NCBI GenBank assembly: GCA_910584795.1
Contig: CAJUBZ010000013.1
Coordinates: forward strand, 10,522 to 74,521
Reading direction: 5' to 3'
Length of the DNA: 64,000 nt
Origin: an uncultured Eubacterium sp.
GTDB taxonomy: Bacteria > Bacillota > Clostridia > Lachnospirales > Lachnospiraceae
Position 1 is the first letter of the stretch; every line of letters starts with the position of its first letter. Positions 33,433 to 46,300 of the stretch are shown here, piece after piece. The notes beneath the pieces are model-generated. The model saw only the letters and a list, made by a program, of their open reading frames with translations. It had not been told where the DNA came from and did no database searches. The position numbers and the translations under genes are program-made.

Positions 33433-34776
33433 ATGGGTAAATATTTTGGAACCGATGGTTTTAGGGGTGAGGCAAATGTTAATTTAACAGCAATGCACGC
33501 GTTTAAAGTAGGTAGATTTTTGGGCTGGCATTATGGCAGATATCATAAATGTTCTGTAGCAATTGGAAAAGACACAAGAAGAAGCAGTTATATGTTTGAA
33601 GATGCTCTATCGGCAGGACTGACATCGACAGGAGCAGATGTATATCTTTTACATGTTACGACTACGCCAAGTGTTTCTTATGTAGTGAAAACAGAAGACT
33701 TTGATTGTGGTATTATGATTTCCGCCAGTCACAATCCATTTTATGATAATGGGTTGAAATTAATTAATGGCAAAGGCGAAAAAATGGAACAGGAAGTTAT
33801 TGATGAGGTTGAAAAATATCTGGATGCTGATTTTGATTCTATTCCTTATGCTACAGGAGATAAAATTGGCAGAACCATTGATTATTTTGCAGGACGAAAC
33901 AGATATATGGGATATCTAATGACTCTCGCAAAACATTCCTATAGAAACAAGCGTGTAGGATTGGATTGTTCTAATGGTAGTGCATCTGCCATTGCAAAGA
34001 GTGTTTTTGATGCACTCGGAGCAGAGACATTTGTTATCAATAACGAGCCGAATGGAACAAATATTAATAATGAATGTGGTTCTACACATATCGAAGTTTT
34101 ACAAAAATTTGTTAAGGAGAAACATCTTGATGTAGGTTTTGCATATGATGGTGATGCTGACAGATGTTTGTGTGTCGATGAGCAGGGTAATATCGTAGAT
34201 GGTGATTTGATTCTCTATATAGGTGGTGTATATCTTAAGCAGAACGGAGAGTTAGATAATAATACTGTTGTAACTACGATTATGTCAAATATTGGTCTGT
34301 ACAAAGCTTTTGATGCTGTAGACATTCATTACGAGAAAACAGATGTAGGTGATAAATATGTTTATGACTGTATGAGAAAGAATGACTATCGATTAGGAGG
34401 AGAGCAGTCAGGACATATTATTTTTAGTAAGTATGCTACAACAGGTGATGGTATTCTGACTTCTATTAAAATGATGGAGGTTATGATTTCTTCGAAAAAG
34501 AAGATGTCGGAATTAACCAGTCCTGTGACGATATATCCACAGTGTCTGAAGAATATTAAAGTTATCAGTAAGCCAGAGGCAAGGGCAGATGAAGAGGTTC
34601 AGGCAGAGGTGGCAAAGGTAGCTGAAGCATTAGGAGGAGACGGACGTATTCTGTTAAGAGAGAGTGGAACAGAGCCGGTCATCCGAGTAATGGTTGAGGC
34701 AAAAACTGATTTACTGGCTGAGAAATATGTAGATCAGGTTATCGAAGTAATTAAAAGAAGAGGTCATGCAGTATAA
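33433..34776 (+). CDS. glmM: Phosphoglucosamine mutase
   Basis: Converts glucosamine-6-phosphate to glucosamine-1-phosphate for UDP-GlcNAc and peptidoglycan synthesis. It begins MGKYFGTDGFRGEAN and has the active serine S99 in ISASHNPFYDNG, the metal loop DGDADRCLCVD, the GGEQSGHIIF sugar-binding motif and RESGTEPVIRVM for phosphate binding. Length 447 is normal. CGGAGGA lies 8 bp before the ATG. The glucosamine-type motifs separate it from phosphoglucomutase. Confidence 0.95.
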   Translation: MGKYFGTDGFRGEANVNLTAMHAFKVGRFLGWHYGRYHKCSVAIGKDTRRSSYMFEDALSAGLTSTGADVYLLHVTTTPSVSYVVKTEDFDCGIMISASHNPFYDNGLKLINGKGEKMEQEVIDEVEKYLDADFDSIPYATGDKIGRTIDYFAGRNRYMGYLMTLAKHSYRNKRVGLDCSNGSASAIAKSVFDALGAETFVINNEPNGTNINNECGSTHIEVLQKFVKEKHLDVGFAYDGDADRCLCVDEQGNIVDGDLILYIGGVYLKQNGELDNNTVVTTIMSNIGLYKAFDAVDIHYEKTDVGDKYVYDCMRKNDYRLGGEQSGHIIFSKYATTGDGILTSIKMMEVMISSKKKMSELTSPVTIYPQCLKNIKVISKPEARADEEVQAEVAKVAEALGGDGRILLRESGTEPVIRVMVEAKTDLLAEKYVDQVIEVIKRRGHAV

Positions 34777-35298
34777 ATGAATACGAAAATAGCGGTAACA
34801 TGGGCAGTAAGAGGTTTTCTTATTGCTCTTATCCTTTGGTGGATGATTATAATATTTGGTTTTTCAGCAGCAGATGGGGCAGAATCCAGTTCTTTTAGTG
34901 ATGAAATTACTATGAAGGTTGTCTCTATCTTTGAACCGGAATATAATAACTTTTCCCAGGATAAGCAGAATATCATTTTTAATAAGATTAGTTTTATTGT
35001 TAGAAAAACAGGACATTTTGGAGAGTATGGGATATTGGCAGTTTTATGGAGTCTGCTGTTATTATCTTTTGAAAAAATAAGAAACATGAAAAAGTATCTG
35101 ATTGTAATGATTCCAACAGTAATATGTTTGGCTTATGCAATAACAGATGAAGTACATCAGGGTTTTGTGGATGGAAGAAGCCCGAAAGTAATGGATGTAA
35201 AAATTGATACAGTTGGAGGGCTTGCAGGAGCAGGTGTCATAGTTGTATTATGGATAATATTTAGGAGGAAAAATGAGCACGTGGGAAAAAAATATTAG
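34777..35298 (+). CDS. VanZ-like family membrane protein
   Basis: A 173-residue membrane protein with hydrophobic segments near residues 9-28, 84-102, 108-127 and 145-166. RKTGHFGEYGILA and DEVHQGFVDGRSPKVMDVKIDTVGG are the VanZ-like family signatures. Some VanZ proteins raise teicoplanin resistance; most have no known function. It starts directly after the glmM stop and overlaps hisC by 26 bp, so it belongs to this operon. Confidence 0.9.
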   Translation: MNTKIAVTWAVRGFLIALILWWMIIIFGFSAADGAESSSFSDEITMKVVSIFEPEYNNFSQDKQNIIFNKISFIVRKTGHFGEYGILAVLWSLLLLSFEKIRNMKKYLIVMIPTVICLAYAITDEVHQGFVDGRSPKVMDVKIDTVGGLAGAGVIVVLWIIFRRKNEHVGKKY

Positions 35299-36343
35299 AA
35301 AAGTAACACCATATATACCGGGTGAGCAGCCAAAGGCCCCAAATGTGGTAAAACTAAATACAAATGAATGTCCATATCCACCATCTCCTATGGTGGATAT
35401 GGCTTTAAACGGTGGGAATAAAGAACGGCTTAGATTGTATCCGGACCCGGACGCATCAGAACTGGTTGAAGCAATTGCAGATTATTATCATGTAGACTAC
35501 AATCAGGTATTTGTAGGTGTAGGTTCTGATGATGTAATTGGAATGGCATTCTTGACTTTTTTTAACTCTGATAAACCAATTGTTTTTCCGGATATAACAT
35601 ATTCATTTTATGATGTGTGGGCAGATTTATTTCAAATCGATTATGTGACAAAACCGTTAAATCATAATTTTGAAATTGTAAAAGAGGATTATATTGGGGA
35701 AAACGGAGGAACTATTTTTCCAAATCCAAATGCACCAACAGCGGTGGAAATGAAGCTGGAAGATATTGAAGATATTGTAAAAGAAAATCAGGATGTCGTT
35801 GTGATTGTGGATGAAGCATACGCAGATTTTGGGGATGTAACTGCATTGGAATTGATAAATAAATATGATAATTTACTAGTAGTCCGCACATATTCGAAAT
35901 CAAGAGCTATGGCTGGTATGCGTATCGGGTATGCCATTGGTAATGAGAAATTGATTGCAGCTTTAAAATCAGTAAAATTTTCATACAATTCTTATACAAT
36001 GAATATGACAAGCATTGATGCAGGTGTAGCTGCGATAAATGATGATGCGTATTTTAGGGAAGTTGTTGCAAAAATTCTAAAGACAAGAGAAAAAACAAAA
36101 GATAAAATGTCTGAATTGGGATTTACATTCACGGACTCAAAAACAAACTTTCTGTTTGTAAAGCATAATTCAATAAGGGCAGAAGTTATTTTTGAACAAT
36201 TAAAAAAGCGTAATATCTTTGTACGGTATTTTAATAAACCACGTATAGACAATTATCTGAGAGTTACAATAGGAACGGATGAGGAGATGGACAAGCTGTA
36301 TCAGGCTTTAAAAGAAATTGTGGAGCAGGAAAAAGCAGATTAA
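35273..36343 (+). CDS. hisC: Histidinol-phosphate aminotransferase
   Basis: PLP-dependent class I/II aminotransferase of 356 residues. The PLP lysine is K209 in TYSKSRAMAGMRIGY; VDEAYADF carries the cofactor-binding Asp and Tyr, and NTNECPYPPSP near the N-terminus fits HisC. AGGAGG is 4 bp before the ATG, inside the vanZ-like gene. It stands apart from other his genes, so a role with other aromatic or related substrates is possible. Confidence 0.88.
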   Translation: MSTWEKNIRKVTPYIPGEQPKAPNVVKLNTNECPYPPSPMVDMALNGGNKERLRLYPDPDASELVEAIADYYHVDYNQVFVGVGSDDVIGMAFLTFFNSDKPIVFPDITYSFYDVWADLFQIDYVTKPLNHNFEIVKEDYIGENGGTIFPNPNAPTAVEMKLEDIEDIVKENQDVVVIVDEAYADFGDVTALELINKYDNLLVVRTYSKSRAMAGMRIGYAIGNEKLIAALKSVKFSYNSYTMNMTSIDAGVAAINDDAYFREVVAKILKTREKTKDKMSELGFTFTDSKTNFLFVKHNSIRAEVIFEQLKKRNIFVRYFNKPRIDNYLRVTIGTDEEMDKLYQALKEIVEQEKAD

Positions 36344-36354
36344 GGAGTATACAT

Positions 36355-36927
36355 ATGGGAATAGCTGACATTATTTTGATTGGAATCGGACTTTCTATGG
36401 ATGCCTTTGCAGTATCAATCTGTAAAGGACTGAAAATGAAAGTTATAGATTTTAGGCAATGTTTTGTTATTGCATTGTTCTTTGGAGGATTTCAGGCGGT
36501 TATGCCATTGATTGGATATGCTCTAAGTATTAATTTTGTGGAGTATGTCAATGCATACAGCCATTGGGTGACATTGGTGTTACTGGTATTTATCGGAGCC
36601 AATATGATTCGGGAGTCTTTCGGAGACCGTGAAGAAGATGGATGCTGTAATCCGGCAATTGTTATGAAAGAACTTATAACATTGGCGGTTGCTACTAGTA
36701 TTGATGCACTGGCAGTTGGGGTGACCTTTGGTACGCTGGGGCATAGATTACAGTTATCAATTTGGTTATCAGTGCTTATTATTGGAGGCATTACTTTTGT
36801 CCTTTCGATAGGAGGCGTTTTTATTGGAAATGTATTTGGAGTGAAATACAAAACAAAGTCGGAAATTGCAGGTGGAATTATTTTGATTTTGATAGGTATT
36901 AAAGTGGTGTTGGAGCATTATCTGTAA
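36355..36927 (+). CDS. mntP: Manganese efflux pump MntP
   Basis: Six-helix exporter of 190 residues. The two inverted halves carry GLSMDAFAVSICKGL near residue 14 and ATSIDALAVGVTFG near 116; their aspartates are the expected Mn(II) ligands. AAGGAG begins within the hisC stop and lies 7 bp before the ATG. No manganese riboswitch is seen in the 11-bp gap, so it is expressed with the upstream genes. Confidence 0.95.
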   Translation: MGIADIILIGIGLSMDAFAVSICKGLKMKVIDFRQCFVIALFFGGFQAVMPLIGYALSINFVEYVNAYSHWVTLVLLVFIGANMIRESFGDREEDGCCNPAIVMKELITLAVATSIDALAVGVTFGTLGHRLQLSIWLSVLIIGGITFVLSIGGVFIGNVFGVKYKTKSEIAGGIILILIGIKVVLEHYL

Positions 36928-36995
36928 GTGAAGATAATAAATAGAAATAAATTGGGGCTAAAAACAAATAGTTAGAATTGATTATATTAAATATA

Positions 36996-37038
36996 AAAAA
37001 GAGTCTGAGAGTCGGTTATGGATTGTCAGACTCTTTTT
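36996..37038. terminator. mntP terminator
   Basis: AAAAAGAGTCTGA (36996-37008) pairs with TCAGACTCTTTTT (37026-37038), a 13-bp perfect stem with T5. Confidence 0.88.
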
Positions 37039-37168
37039 ATATACAATTTTATCGGTTTTAGATTTACTAAGTATAGTTAATAAAGTGTTTTTTTATTTTT
37101 ATCTATATAAAAATAATAATAATAACGAAAAAAAAGGTTTTTGTATCGTTTTTTAATAAATATAATTG

Positions 37169-37220
37169 TTGAAAAGTACTAAAAAAATATAGATAAAATC
37201 CATTTTATTGTAAAAATGGA
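37169..37220 (+). promoter_or_regulatory. Possible promoter and operator of the giant gene
   Basis: TTGAAA (37169-37174), 17-bp spacer, GATAAA (37192-37197), then TCCATTTT (37199-37206) inverted to AAAATGGA (37213-37220). A repeat just after the -10 would be a natural repressor site. The -10 is poor, so this is tentative, and the leader to 37363 would be about 160 nt. Confidence 0.3.
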
Positions 37221-37362
37221 CCAAGAGAGTTAAAATAAAATGGTAAAAATGTTTTTAAATAATACATAAATGAATTTTTCGCATAAATTTTAATCTTCTA
37301 ATAAGAAATAGCAATAATTACGTAGATAGATGCTTGAAGATAAAGAGAAAGGACAAAAAATT

Positions 37363-40300
37363 ATGAGACAGATAATCAGACGAATAACAGGATGGATGTT
37401 AGTGTTATCAATGATAACCTCGATGTTTGGACAGTCGGTTCCAATGGCTTATGCTGCAGATGGAAATGAAGCCACAGGAGTAAAACCTGAGTTGTCGTTT
37501 ACTATGACATATCAGTCAGGTGGAAGCAGTATAAATCAGAATAAAGATACGACAGATGGAGAACAGGGTGATTTATCGGAGAACCTAAGAAACAAAAACA
37601 GTGCCTTACTCGGACGTGGTGCTGAGAATGGAATTATAGTGAATCTGACCGCTGATTTGAAAAATGGGCGTGGTACGGCAAGAGGAATGTATTTTGAATT
37701 GGCACTTCCGGTATTTCGTGTAGAGGGAAGTAAACTGATAGAACTGGATCAAGCTGAAATAGCAAAATTAAAAGATGAAGATTTTGAAAAAGAAAATTCA
37801 AAACTGGTAAGAGTAATGGCACAGTTTTCACCTGAAAATCCAGATCTTTGGGATGGATATATTAGTGGACACTCATATTGGGGAGGCAGTGTCAAAATAT
37901 ATCGAACAGGAGACATGACTGGTGGTACCCAGGCAGTTGTTGAAACAAAACTTTATTTTGATGGACATATGCCGGAAAATACAGCAGCTTTAGTAAGGCT
38001 GGGTGGAGGATATGCGGAGTGTGAAGACAATGATAAGATTTACTATGATTGGTTTGAAACAGCAGCTGGCACAACCGATACAAAAGCAATATTTACGATG
38101 ATTTGTTGTAATCTCGAGTGGGAACCAACAATAGAAGGAGTAAAGCCTAAGAATGTTATTTGGGATAGATATAATTATGTGACATATAAAGTAACTGTAA
38201 AAAACACATCGAAAGATCAGGATTCAAATTATAGTGCAACGAGTATTCAAATGGTAGTGCCTACGAATATGGGAACGGTAGATGGCTGGAGCAGTGGCCT
38301 GCATCCGGAAGAGGCGGCAAAGTTCCTGTATAATGATGGAAATCCAATCAAGAATGATGATTTTGAAAGCAGTATACAAAGAGAAAACTATATGGTAGGT
38401 GTTCCGGGCGAGGGCGGTATTATGATTTATGATGTTACAGCCTTAGAAGCTACTGCCGAAGGACAGGAAGCAATGTCCAAATGGGATATGACCCATTTTA
38501 CAAATATCAAAGATGAGAATGGAAAGAAATTAGAGGAGATTCCATACTATTTTAAACCGGATGGTGGAATCTATTTTCGTAAATATGAAAAAATATATAA
38601 TGAAGTAGGAGCTAAGATACATGAAGATGGTTCTGAATATGACCATACAACATTTTATGTTGCCCTTCCAATGTCAACGGACATTCCATCCAGTAAGTTG
38701 GATAGTTTGAATATTAAAGTCTATAATACCATCGCATTTGCAAATGATTATACTTGGACAAAAACTACTCATCATAATACATGGGGATTTGTTAAGCCGG
38801 AAGATAGTTTTACCCATAAAAAGTTTGTTGTGGATAAAACAATAGTAAATGGAGAAGAAGTAGAAGAAGAGAAGGATAAACTATATGTAGCAATTAATGA
38901 TGAAGCGGATTATTATCTGGGACATTTCAAAAATACAGGAAATATTCCTATTTTTAATGGAATGGCAAATGATACCCATGATAAAGATTTTGGATTGACA
39001 AAAATCTCAGCTTTATTTAACCTTACCGAAGGAGAGAAAGAGCCGGAATTAACAGATTGGTTCATGAAAGACGATACAGTAGAATTTGAATTTCTGACAT
39101 ATAATGATTTGGCAGGAAGTGGTGAACCTGTTTCTGAATTCGTTTCTCTAGGTCAGATGGAGCCGGATGATGAGTTGTCGAATGATAAGCAGAAAGCATG
39201 GTCTCTTCAAATAGGAAATCTGATAAAGGATTATGAACAAAGTGTTATAGCATCCGGTAAGAAGTGTGTCTACAATAACCGGTTCAGAATCAGATTTAAG
39301 AAACGCATTGATCCGAATGAAGAGTTTAACGGAAGAATTGCAGTGCATGGTGTTGCCGGCAAAGGTAAAGTATACAATAATAAATTGGATACTACATACG
39401 AAAAATGGATATGGGATCCTAAATCTATGGCAGAGGATGACACAGGGTATGTAAAGACACCGAAAAAACTTGCAACAGATGAGGCTGACATACAGGCGAT
39501 TGTAGCAAAACCTCAGATAAATGCGCAGGTAATTGAGAAAACAGAAAATGGATACCGGTATGATGATCCTAAAACAGTTCCCGTAAATGTTCCGGGGTAT
39601 GGTTTTTATTATCAGTTAGGTAACGACAGTGTTTCAAGGATAGTTCCGGGCATGTTTTCTACAGGAACAGTTGCTACAGTGAATGACACGACAAAAGCTG
39701 TGAAAGGTTTTATTACAGATAAAGTTATTTTATCAAAACGACTGGTAGATGAAATTGCAGAAATTGAAAACATTACATTACATACAAGTGCAGATGTGGA
39801 TAAAGATATTGTGCTTACTGTTTCTGATTTCTCCAAAGATGATGATGGAAATTATTATATAGAGAGAAGCAAGTGGGAAAATAAGGGCGAAATTCTGTCT
39901 GTTTCAGTTAATGTGAAGAAGTTTGAGAAAGAAATAGAACTGACAGAAGAAAATAAGGATATCTATGTTGTTCTGGAAGGAGCTGCCAATACGGTTTCGC
40001 CAAATGGTAATGCAGCGAATGCAATAAAACCTGTAGGTGTATTTGAAACAAAATATAAAGATGAGGATTTGAATGTAAAAGCGACTGATCCGGCAACGAT
40101 GATTGTTGCAAATATTAATCCTGTTATCCGTGGTATCAGTTATGGAAGAAAGTGGCTCAAGGACAGTGATTATATTGAGTCCAAGGAAAACAGAGCCAGT
40201 GGAGCGGCAGATCAGGGTACAATACATCAAATTGAGGTTCCAAAAGGTATTGACAATTCAGGATATAAGTTCTTTATCGGCAATGCTACGCCTTCTCCTG

Positions 40301-43300
40301 CAGGCAAATCAGAGATAGTTGTTGATTTGTCCGGAAGTGTGGGAAATAAAACAACAAAAGATGTTAATGTTAGGGGATTTTTGACAAAGACAGTTACGAT
40401 TTCCGGTTTTAAGAATGTTGCCGACATAAATCAGATAAGACTTTATAACTGGGATAAAGATTCGAGTAAAGATAATGCTGATATTACAATTCCGTTTAAG
40501 GAATTAGAAGTAAAAGACGGTGCCGTTACGATAAAACTTGAAGATTACGACCAAATTGAATATTTAAAATATATGGTTGTTGACATGGATGAGTTTTATG
40601 GTGGTGGAGCCAAGGATACTCCGGAAATGGAAATTCAGTTCAATGGAGACACAAACTGGGTTGATTATCTGGATGCAAAATTGACATTTACACCGGAAGA
40701 CGAGTCTATCCGGGGACAGGGAAATACGAAAGGAACCGTAAGTCTTACAGACCGTTTGTATGTACAGAAACCATATGCGGATATTCATGCAAATCTTCAC
40801 TATTATGAATTTAGTGGTACACCAAAACCTGGTGAGACTAATAGAGACGGAAATGATATGTATTTAGGTCTTCCGTATGACAGAGATTTTACTTATACGA
40901 TTGATGTGGGGAATTCATATATATCAAAACTGGATGATTTTGATATCACAATTGACGTCCCTGTAAATGATAATAAGCAGGGACAAGAGGCAAATACAGG
41001 ATTTCATACAACAGGTTTTAGAATCAGTAAGGAATTGATAGAGCAGTATGAGAAATTAGAAACAATTACTTTCTTTGATGCAGACAGTAATGAAGGCAAG
41101 ACATTTACTGTTGATTACGAGGAAGGAAGACTCATATCAAAAGATGATGACACGGTTATAGAGGGAATTGTCTTAAATGGTGATATCTATATTGATGAGC
41201 AAAAGATATTTACAGAGTTTGGAATGAATATTCCAAATCTGAAAAAGATTGTTGTTACAGGAAAAGGATTTCAGGCAAATCCGGATGCTCCGGCAGACGA
41301 GAAGCATAGGATTACTCTTTACGGGTTCTCAGATTCTGCAATTCATTCATGGAATAAAATGGACGTGAATGGAACGAATTATCTTTGTGGTTTCCGTGGA
41401 GAAAAATCGGAATATGTATTAAACAGTCATGATACGGCACAGGCCTATATCAGCAAAATGTATTTTGATACAACAATTGTTGCAGGATATAAGGATAATA
41501 ATGATAATGGAAAGCGTTTTGATGAGGTCAGTGACTCTTATGAGCATGTCAGAGCAGAGGATTGGCATAGTGGTTATGGTTGGAGTGATCATTGGCCGGA
41601 TGATGACGAATTAGATATCGGTTATAAGGCAATTGGCTCTTATATGATTGATTTTAGACAGTATTTAAATGCAGGAGAGAATCATCCAAGTGATGCACAT
41701 CATCATGAGTTAAATGATATGGCAGTACATGGGTATCCGACATACAAATGTTATCCATATGATTATATCTATACGCAGTCTATGAATACGGCAGCAGATG
41801 TACAGATGACAGTTGATTTGCCATCAGATTCTTTTGATGCTTATTATATGAAAGTACATCCAAAGGCATATAAATATCTGGAGTCGGTAAAGATACATCG
41901 AAGTGGCGATGATAAAGATACATGGACTACGGCTACAGACTGGAAAGATTCTGTAGAAAAAATTACGGGAAATACAGAAAAAGACAGTTATTACAGGGTA
42001 GACCTTCGTAAATTAGAAGATGGTTATGGAATTTATAAAAGCCCATTAATTGATTATGAAGTAGATAAACCTGTAGACAAAATTACTATCACATTAAACA
42101 TTAACAGAGATGCTTCAGAAGAAAAAGACGGAAATATTGTTGCAAAAAATGCAGATTATGGAACATGGTATGAGCAGACAAAATATATGTTTGAAGTTAC
42201 GGGACGTTTCTACAAAGCAGGTATGGCAGATGCAACAGCTTCAACCAAAATGGATATTGGAAATCTGATAGAGCGGCCATATGCCAAAGCAAAAAGAAGA
42301 ACAGATCAGGGCAGAACAAATGGTTGGAATAACATTGATTCTGCATACCGTTCACCATGGTCGTATCAGGATTATTATGATCCGTGTGGTTCATCATGGC
42401 ATGATTATCGTGATTATAAGTCTGCACATCTGTTTTCAACAGCCAAGGTTTATGTGGCTTCAGCAGTTAATAATGTACAAAAAGGTGTACACACAAAGGC
42501 TGATCAGGAGACAGATGAGCGTGCAAAATTCTCAAAATATAATGAGTATGTTGTCAGTTTCTGGCAGGCAGAAGAAGGCAGTACTCATGACTGTTATAAT
42601 GCACATACAGGAATAGGGCATGCGGATAGTCATTCGCTCAATAATGATCCATACAACTGGTCAGGAAAACGTTCTTTTACAGATCAGTTGACATTGACAG
42701 ATACACTGCCTTATGTGAGACCGGATAAGGAGACAGGTCATTTTGGTTTCCTTACGAAGAAGATTTTTATATCTGAGGATTTAAAACAGTATATTGATAA
42801 GGTGGTTGTATCTAAGAAAAAAGCGGTATTAAATGAAGATGGTACATGCAATGAACAAAATTTAGCAGATACAATTGAAATCGCAGGTGCTGATCTTATC
42901 AAAGAGGATGTGAATGCAGAAAGACCGGAACAGATTCAGGGAAGTGACCAGCATGTGGTTCATTCAAATGCTAATAGGACTTTCTATGAGATTCCGATTA
43001 TCTATCCGGATTCAGAAATAGAAGAGACGAAAGGTGCGATTGTACTGGGTGAGGATGAATATGTAACAAAATATGAAATACATATGAAAAATCTGCCGGG
43101 TGATGTGGACTATGCAGCTGAATTAAAAGGTCAGGAAGGATTATTTGACTCATATAATCATGGTTCTGGTACGGACCCTGATGTATATGTGGGAGGAGAT
43201 GTATATAGAGTAACAGCAGATAATATTATCAATTCCGGAGAGAAATGCGACTGGAATAATATGCAGAGTGCTTCTTATATGCAAAAGAGCAGTGCACCAT

Positions 43301-46300
43301 ACTATACATATAATGATAAGGCGTTAATTACATCTTACCGAATTCCTTTCCAGGGAGGATATACGATTACAAGAAATCATTCGGGTGACACGATTTATGA
43401 TTATGAGAATGATAATAAGACGCCGACGACAGCTAAGTTCGACGTAAGAGTGTGGAACCGCAAAGACTTGGATGATGAAGAAAACCGTTCCGCAGAGATT
43501 GATAGTGCAGCGGTTACAAATACAATGAATGGAAACTATCGCCTGAAAAACATTTACATTCCAACAGAGTTTATAGAGGGAACATGGTTTAATGTTGAGT
43601 ATTTACAGTTAGATGACACAAAAATTGATATTGAGAAATTAAGAGAAAGTAAATACTTTAAAAAGGTTACGGATGGTACACAGTATATATTTGATGTGAA
43701 TGGATATATCAGGGATAACCTTGACAAGATGAATACTTTTGCACCAAATAATACAAAGAAGGGGTCAACAGAGTATTATCATGAACATATTTCGCAGTTT
43801 GTCATTAAATTTAAAGGAATAGAAAAAGAAATCCTTGATGGTGGAGAATTCTTGAATCCATCCAGAGAATCACTGAGCGATACGACAATATCAAAGGCTG
43901 TTCCTACATTTTCTTATGATGGTGTATATGTAGATAGGCATAAAGAAGATATAGAGAATGACAATTGGACATTTGATTCAAGACCTACAATTATAAACAA
44001 TTCAAATCATTATACTTCAACAACGCATAATGAAAATCATGTAGGTGTTAAGTTTACGACAAATGAGAGCGATGCATGGCCATATGGATATCGTACAGAT
44101 ACAGGAACCGGTAATGATGCATCGGGAACAAAGAAAACAGATTATTATATTGTAAACAATCTAGTAAGTACCATGGTAGTTGACATGAAGCGTCAGTCGA
44201 CGCTGAAATCAGGAGAGTCATCCTTTGCTTATGATATTGATGGAGATAAGGAACTTGCAGTAGATAAAAATCATCTGCTACCGGATGATTATGTTGAATA
44301 TCAGATTACTGTGGGAGCAGATGAGGATAGTCTGATTCCTTTATACCATCCGGATGTTCGGTTTAAAGCACCAAAGGGACAGCGTATCGTAGGATGGTAT
44401 GTATCAGGCAATGATTCTGATATTCCAAATGGAGACATTACAGCAAAAGCTGTCTTGGGAGATGGCAATACAGTTACGTTTGAACAGGAAAAACGTTATT
44501 GTAAAGACAGTCAGAATACAGTTACCAATTATAAATGGTTAGATATATCTTGTGGCAATCTGTCAAAGAGTGATGCATATAACCAGTTAAATAATGGCGA
44601 AAAAATTAAAATTGTTGTGGTAACCCAGTTGACGCATGAGATCAACCCTTTTGAAGGTAAGGTTATCAATGATGATGAAAAAGAAAGAATATATGTGTAT
44701 GGGCATCCAAAACACACATATTCACAGTATAGAATATTACATAAAAATGGTCAGATAGACAATCGTGCGTCAGGTGACTTCTATATCGATAATGCAGAGG
44801 GTGCTACATATTATCGTGGACATGGCAATGGTTATTATGAGGCATTCTATGACAGAGAGAGTACCTATTATGCGGATATTAGAACGAAATTAAGATTTTT
44901 TGACAATCGTTTGGATCTTACATTGAAGTATGTAGACGATTATGATTTACCGGGTAAAAATGAAGATACAAATCCTCATCTTGATGAACGGCCGATGATT
45001 ATTGAACTCAGAGGAGCAGATAAATCAGATGTATATAATGATACACTGCATACATTAAGTTCTGCGACATATACAGTTTCTTTCCTTTCTGATAACAGAA
45101 AAGATGGAAGGTTATTCAAAGGTTTTGATTTAGTAGAAAAACCAGTATTTAAATATCCGGAAAAACTGAATCCTGATGGAAAACGTAATGCTGCTGTCAA
45201 GTATTGTTTCTTTGATGAGATTGGAACAGATAAAGGGATTTATACAGATGGAGAATATACAGAAATATGGTTGTTAGAAGATAAGGTTATAGAGGGAGAC
45301 AAACTGACACAGCAGCAGAAGAATGACGGATGCCGTTTATTAAAGGATGCTGTAAAAATTCAGTGGACATATGATGACATACCGTCAGAGCCGATTGTAT
45401 TTGCGACAAGTGAGAAACCATTTGAATTCAGAGGTGTTGGAAGATACCGTGATATCAGAAATAATGCAGAAAAGCAGACAAAAATAGCAGATGACAACTT
45501 TACTATTGGAATAACAGCTGTTTCTGAACTGGTACATTCTCACAGTGAAAATATTAATAATACAACGGAAGAGGGTATATCAGAAGATATAACATATGAA
45601 GGAACTGCCAAGGTAGTAGGAAATGGAAGCATTACAAATGTTATTACAAGAGAAAGACCAATTGTTACCCTACATACTCAGATATTTAACAGTATGGAAG
45701 AGGCAGGAGAAGAATATGATGAGAATGCAGCTCAGATAAAGGGTTATCGCCCAGGGGATACAGTATGGTACAAATCAACTGTTGTCAACCATGAAAAAGG
45801 ACAAACACAGCCACAGGGAGCGTTATTGGAGCCGGTTATTTTTGATAAGATTCCGGAATACATTACCACATCCGGGCTGGATACAAATAATATTAAAGTA
45901 AAATGGTATGATGCGGATGGAAAACTAAAAGAAGATATTCCAAACTATACGATTACCCGTGAGAAGTTTGATAATGTTGCTGATTACGGCGGAGACTTTG
46001 TCACAGAGAAGAGTAATACAGATGGATGTTATCAGGGAAGAGGTCATGCATTTGCAGATTTGACTTTTGGTGAATCAGGTAATAGTACTTCTACACCAAT
46101 CAACTACAATGTATATGCAATACAGTTTGAAGAAGGTTCACGTCTGGAAATTGGTGAACGTTTAGAAGTTTTCTATGAAGCAGAAATCAGAGAAGAGAAT
46201 CTGCCTCTTGCATATACGAAACGTACAGGCACAGATTCTGTTACAAAGACATTTGTAGATTATTATCCGAAGATGGGTGAATACTATCAGTGGACACATG

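Larger units (their letters stand above)
36928..37362 (+). other. AT-rich 435-bp intergenic region before the giant gene
   Basis: No gene seen. It contains the mntP terminator, an AT-only hairpin (37093-37102 with 37107-37116), a weak promoter candidate and an inverted repeat. It is one of the most AT-rich stretches of the window. Confidence 0.7.
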
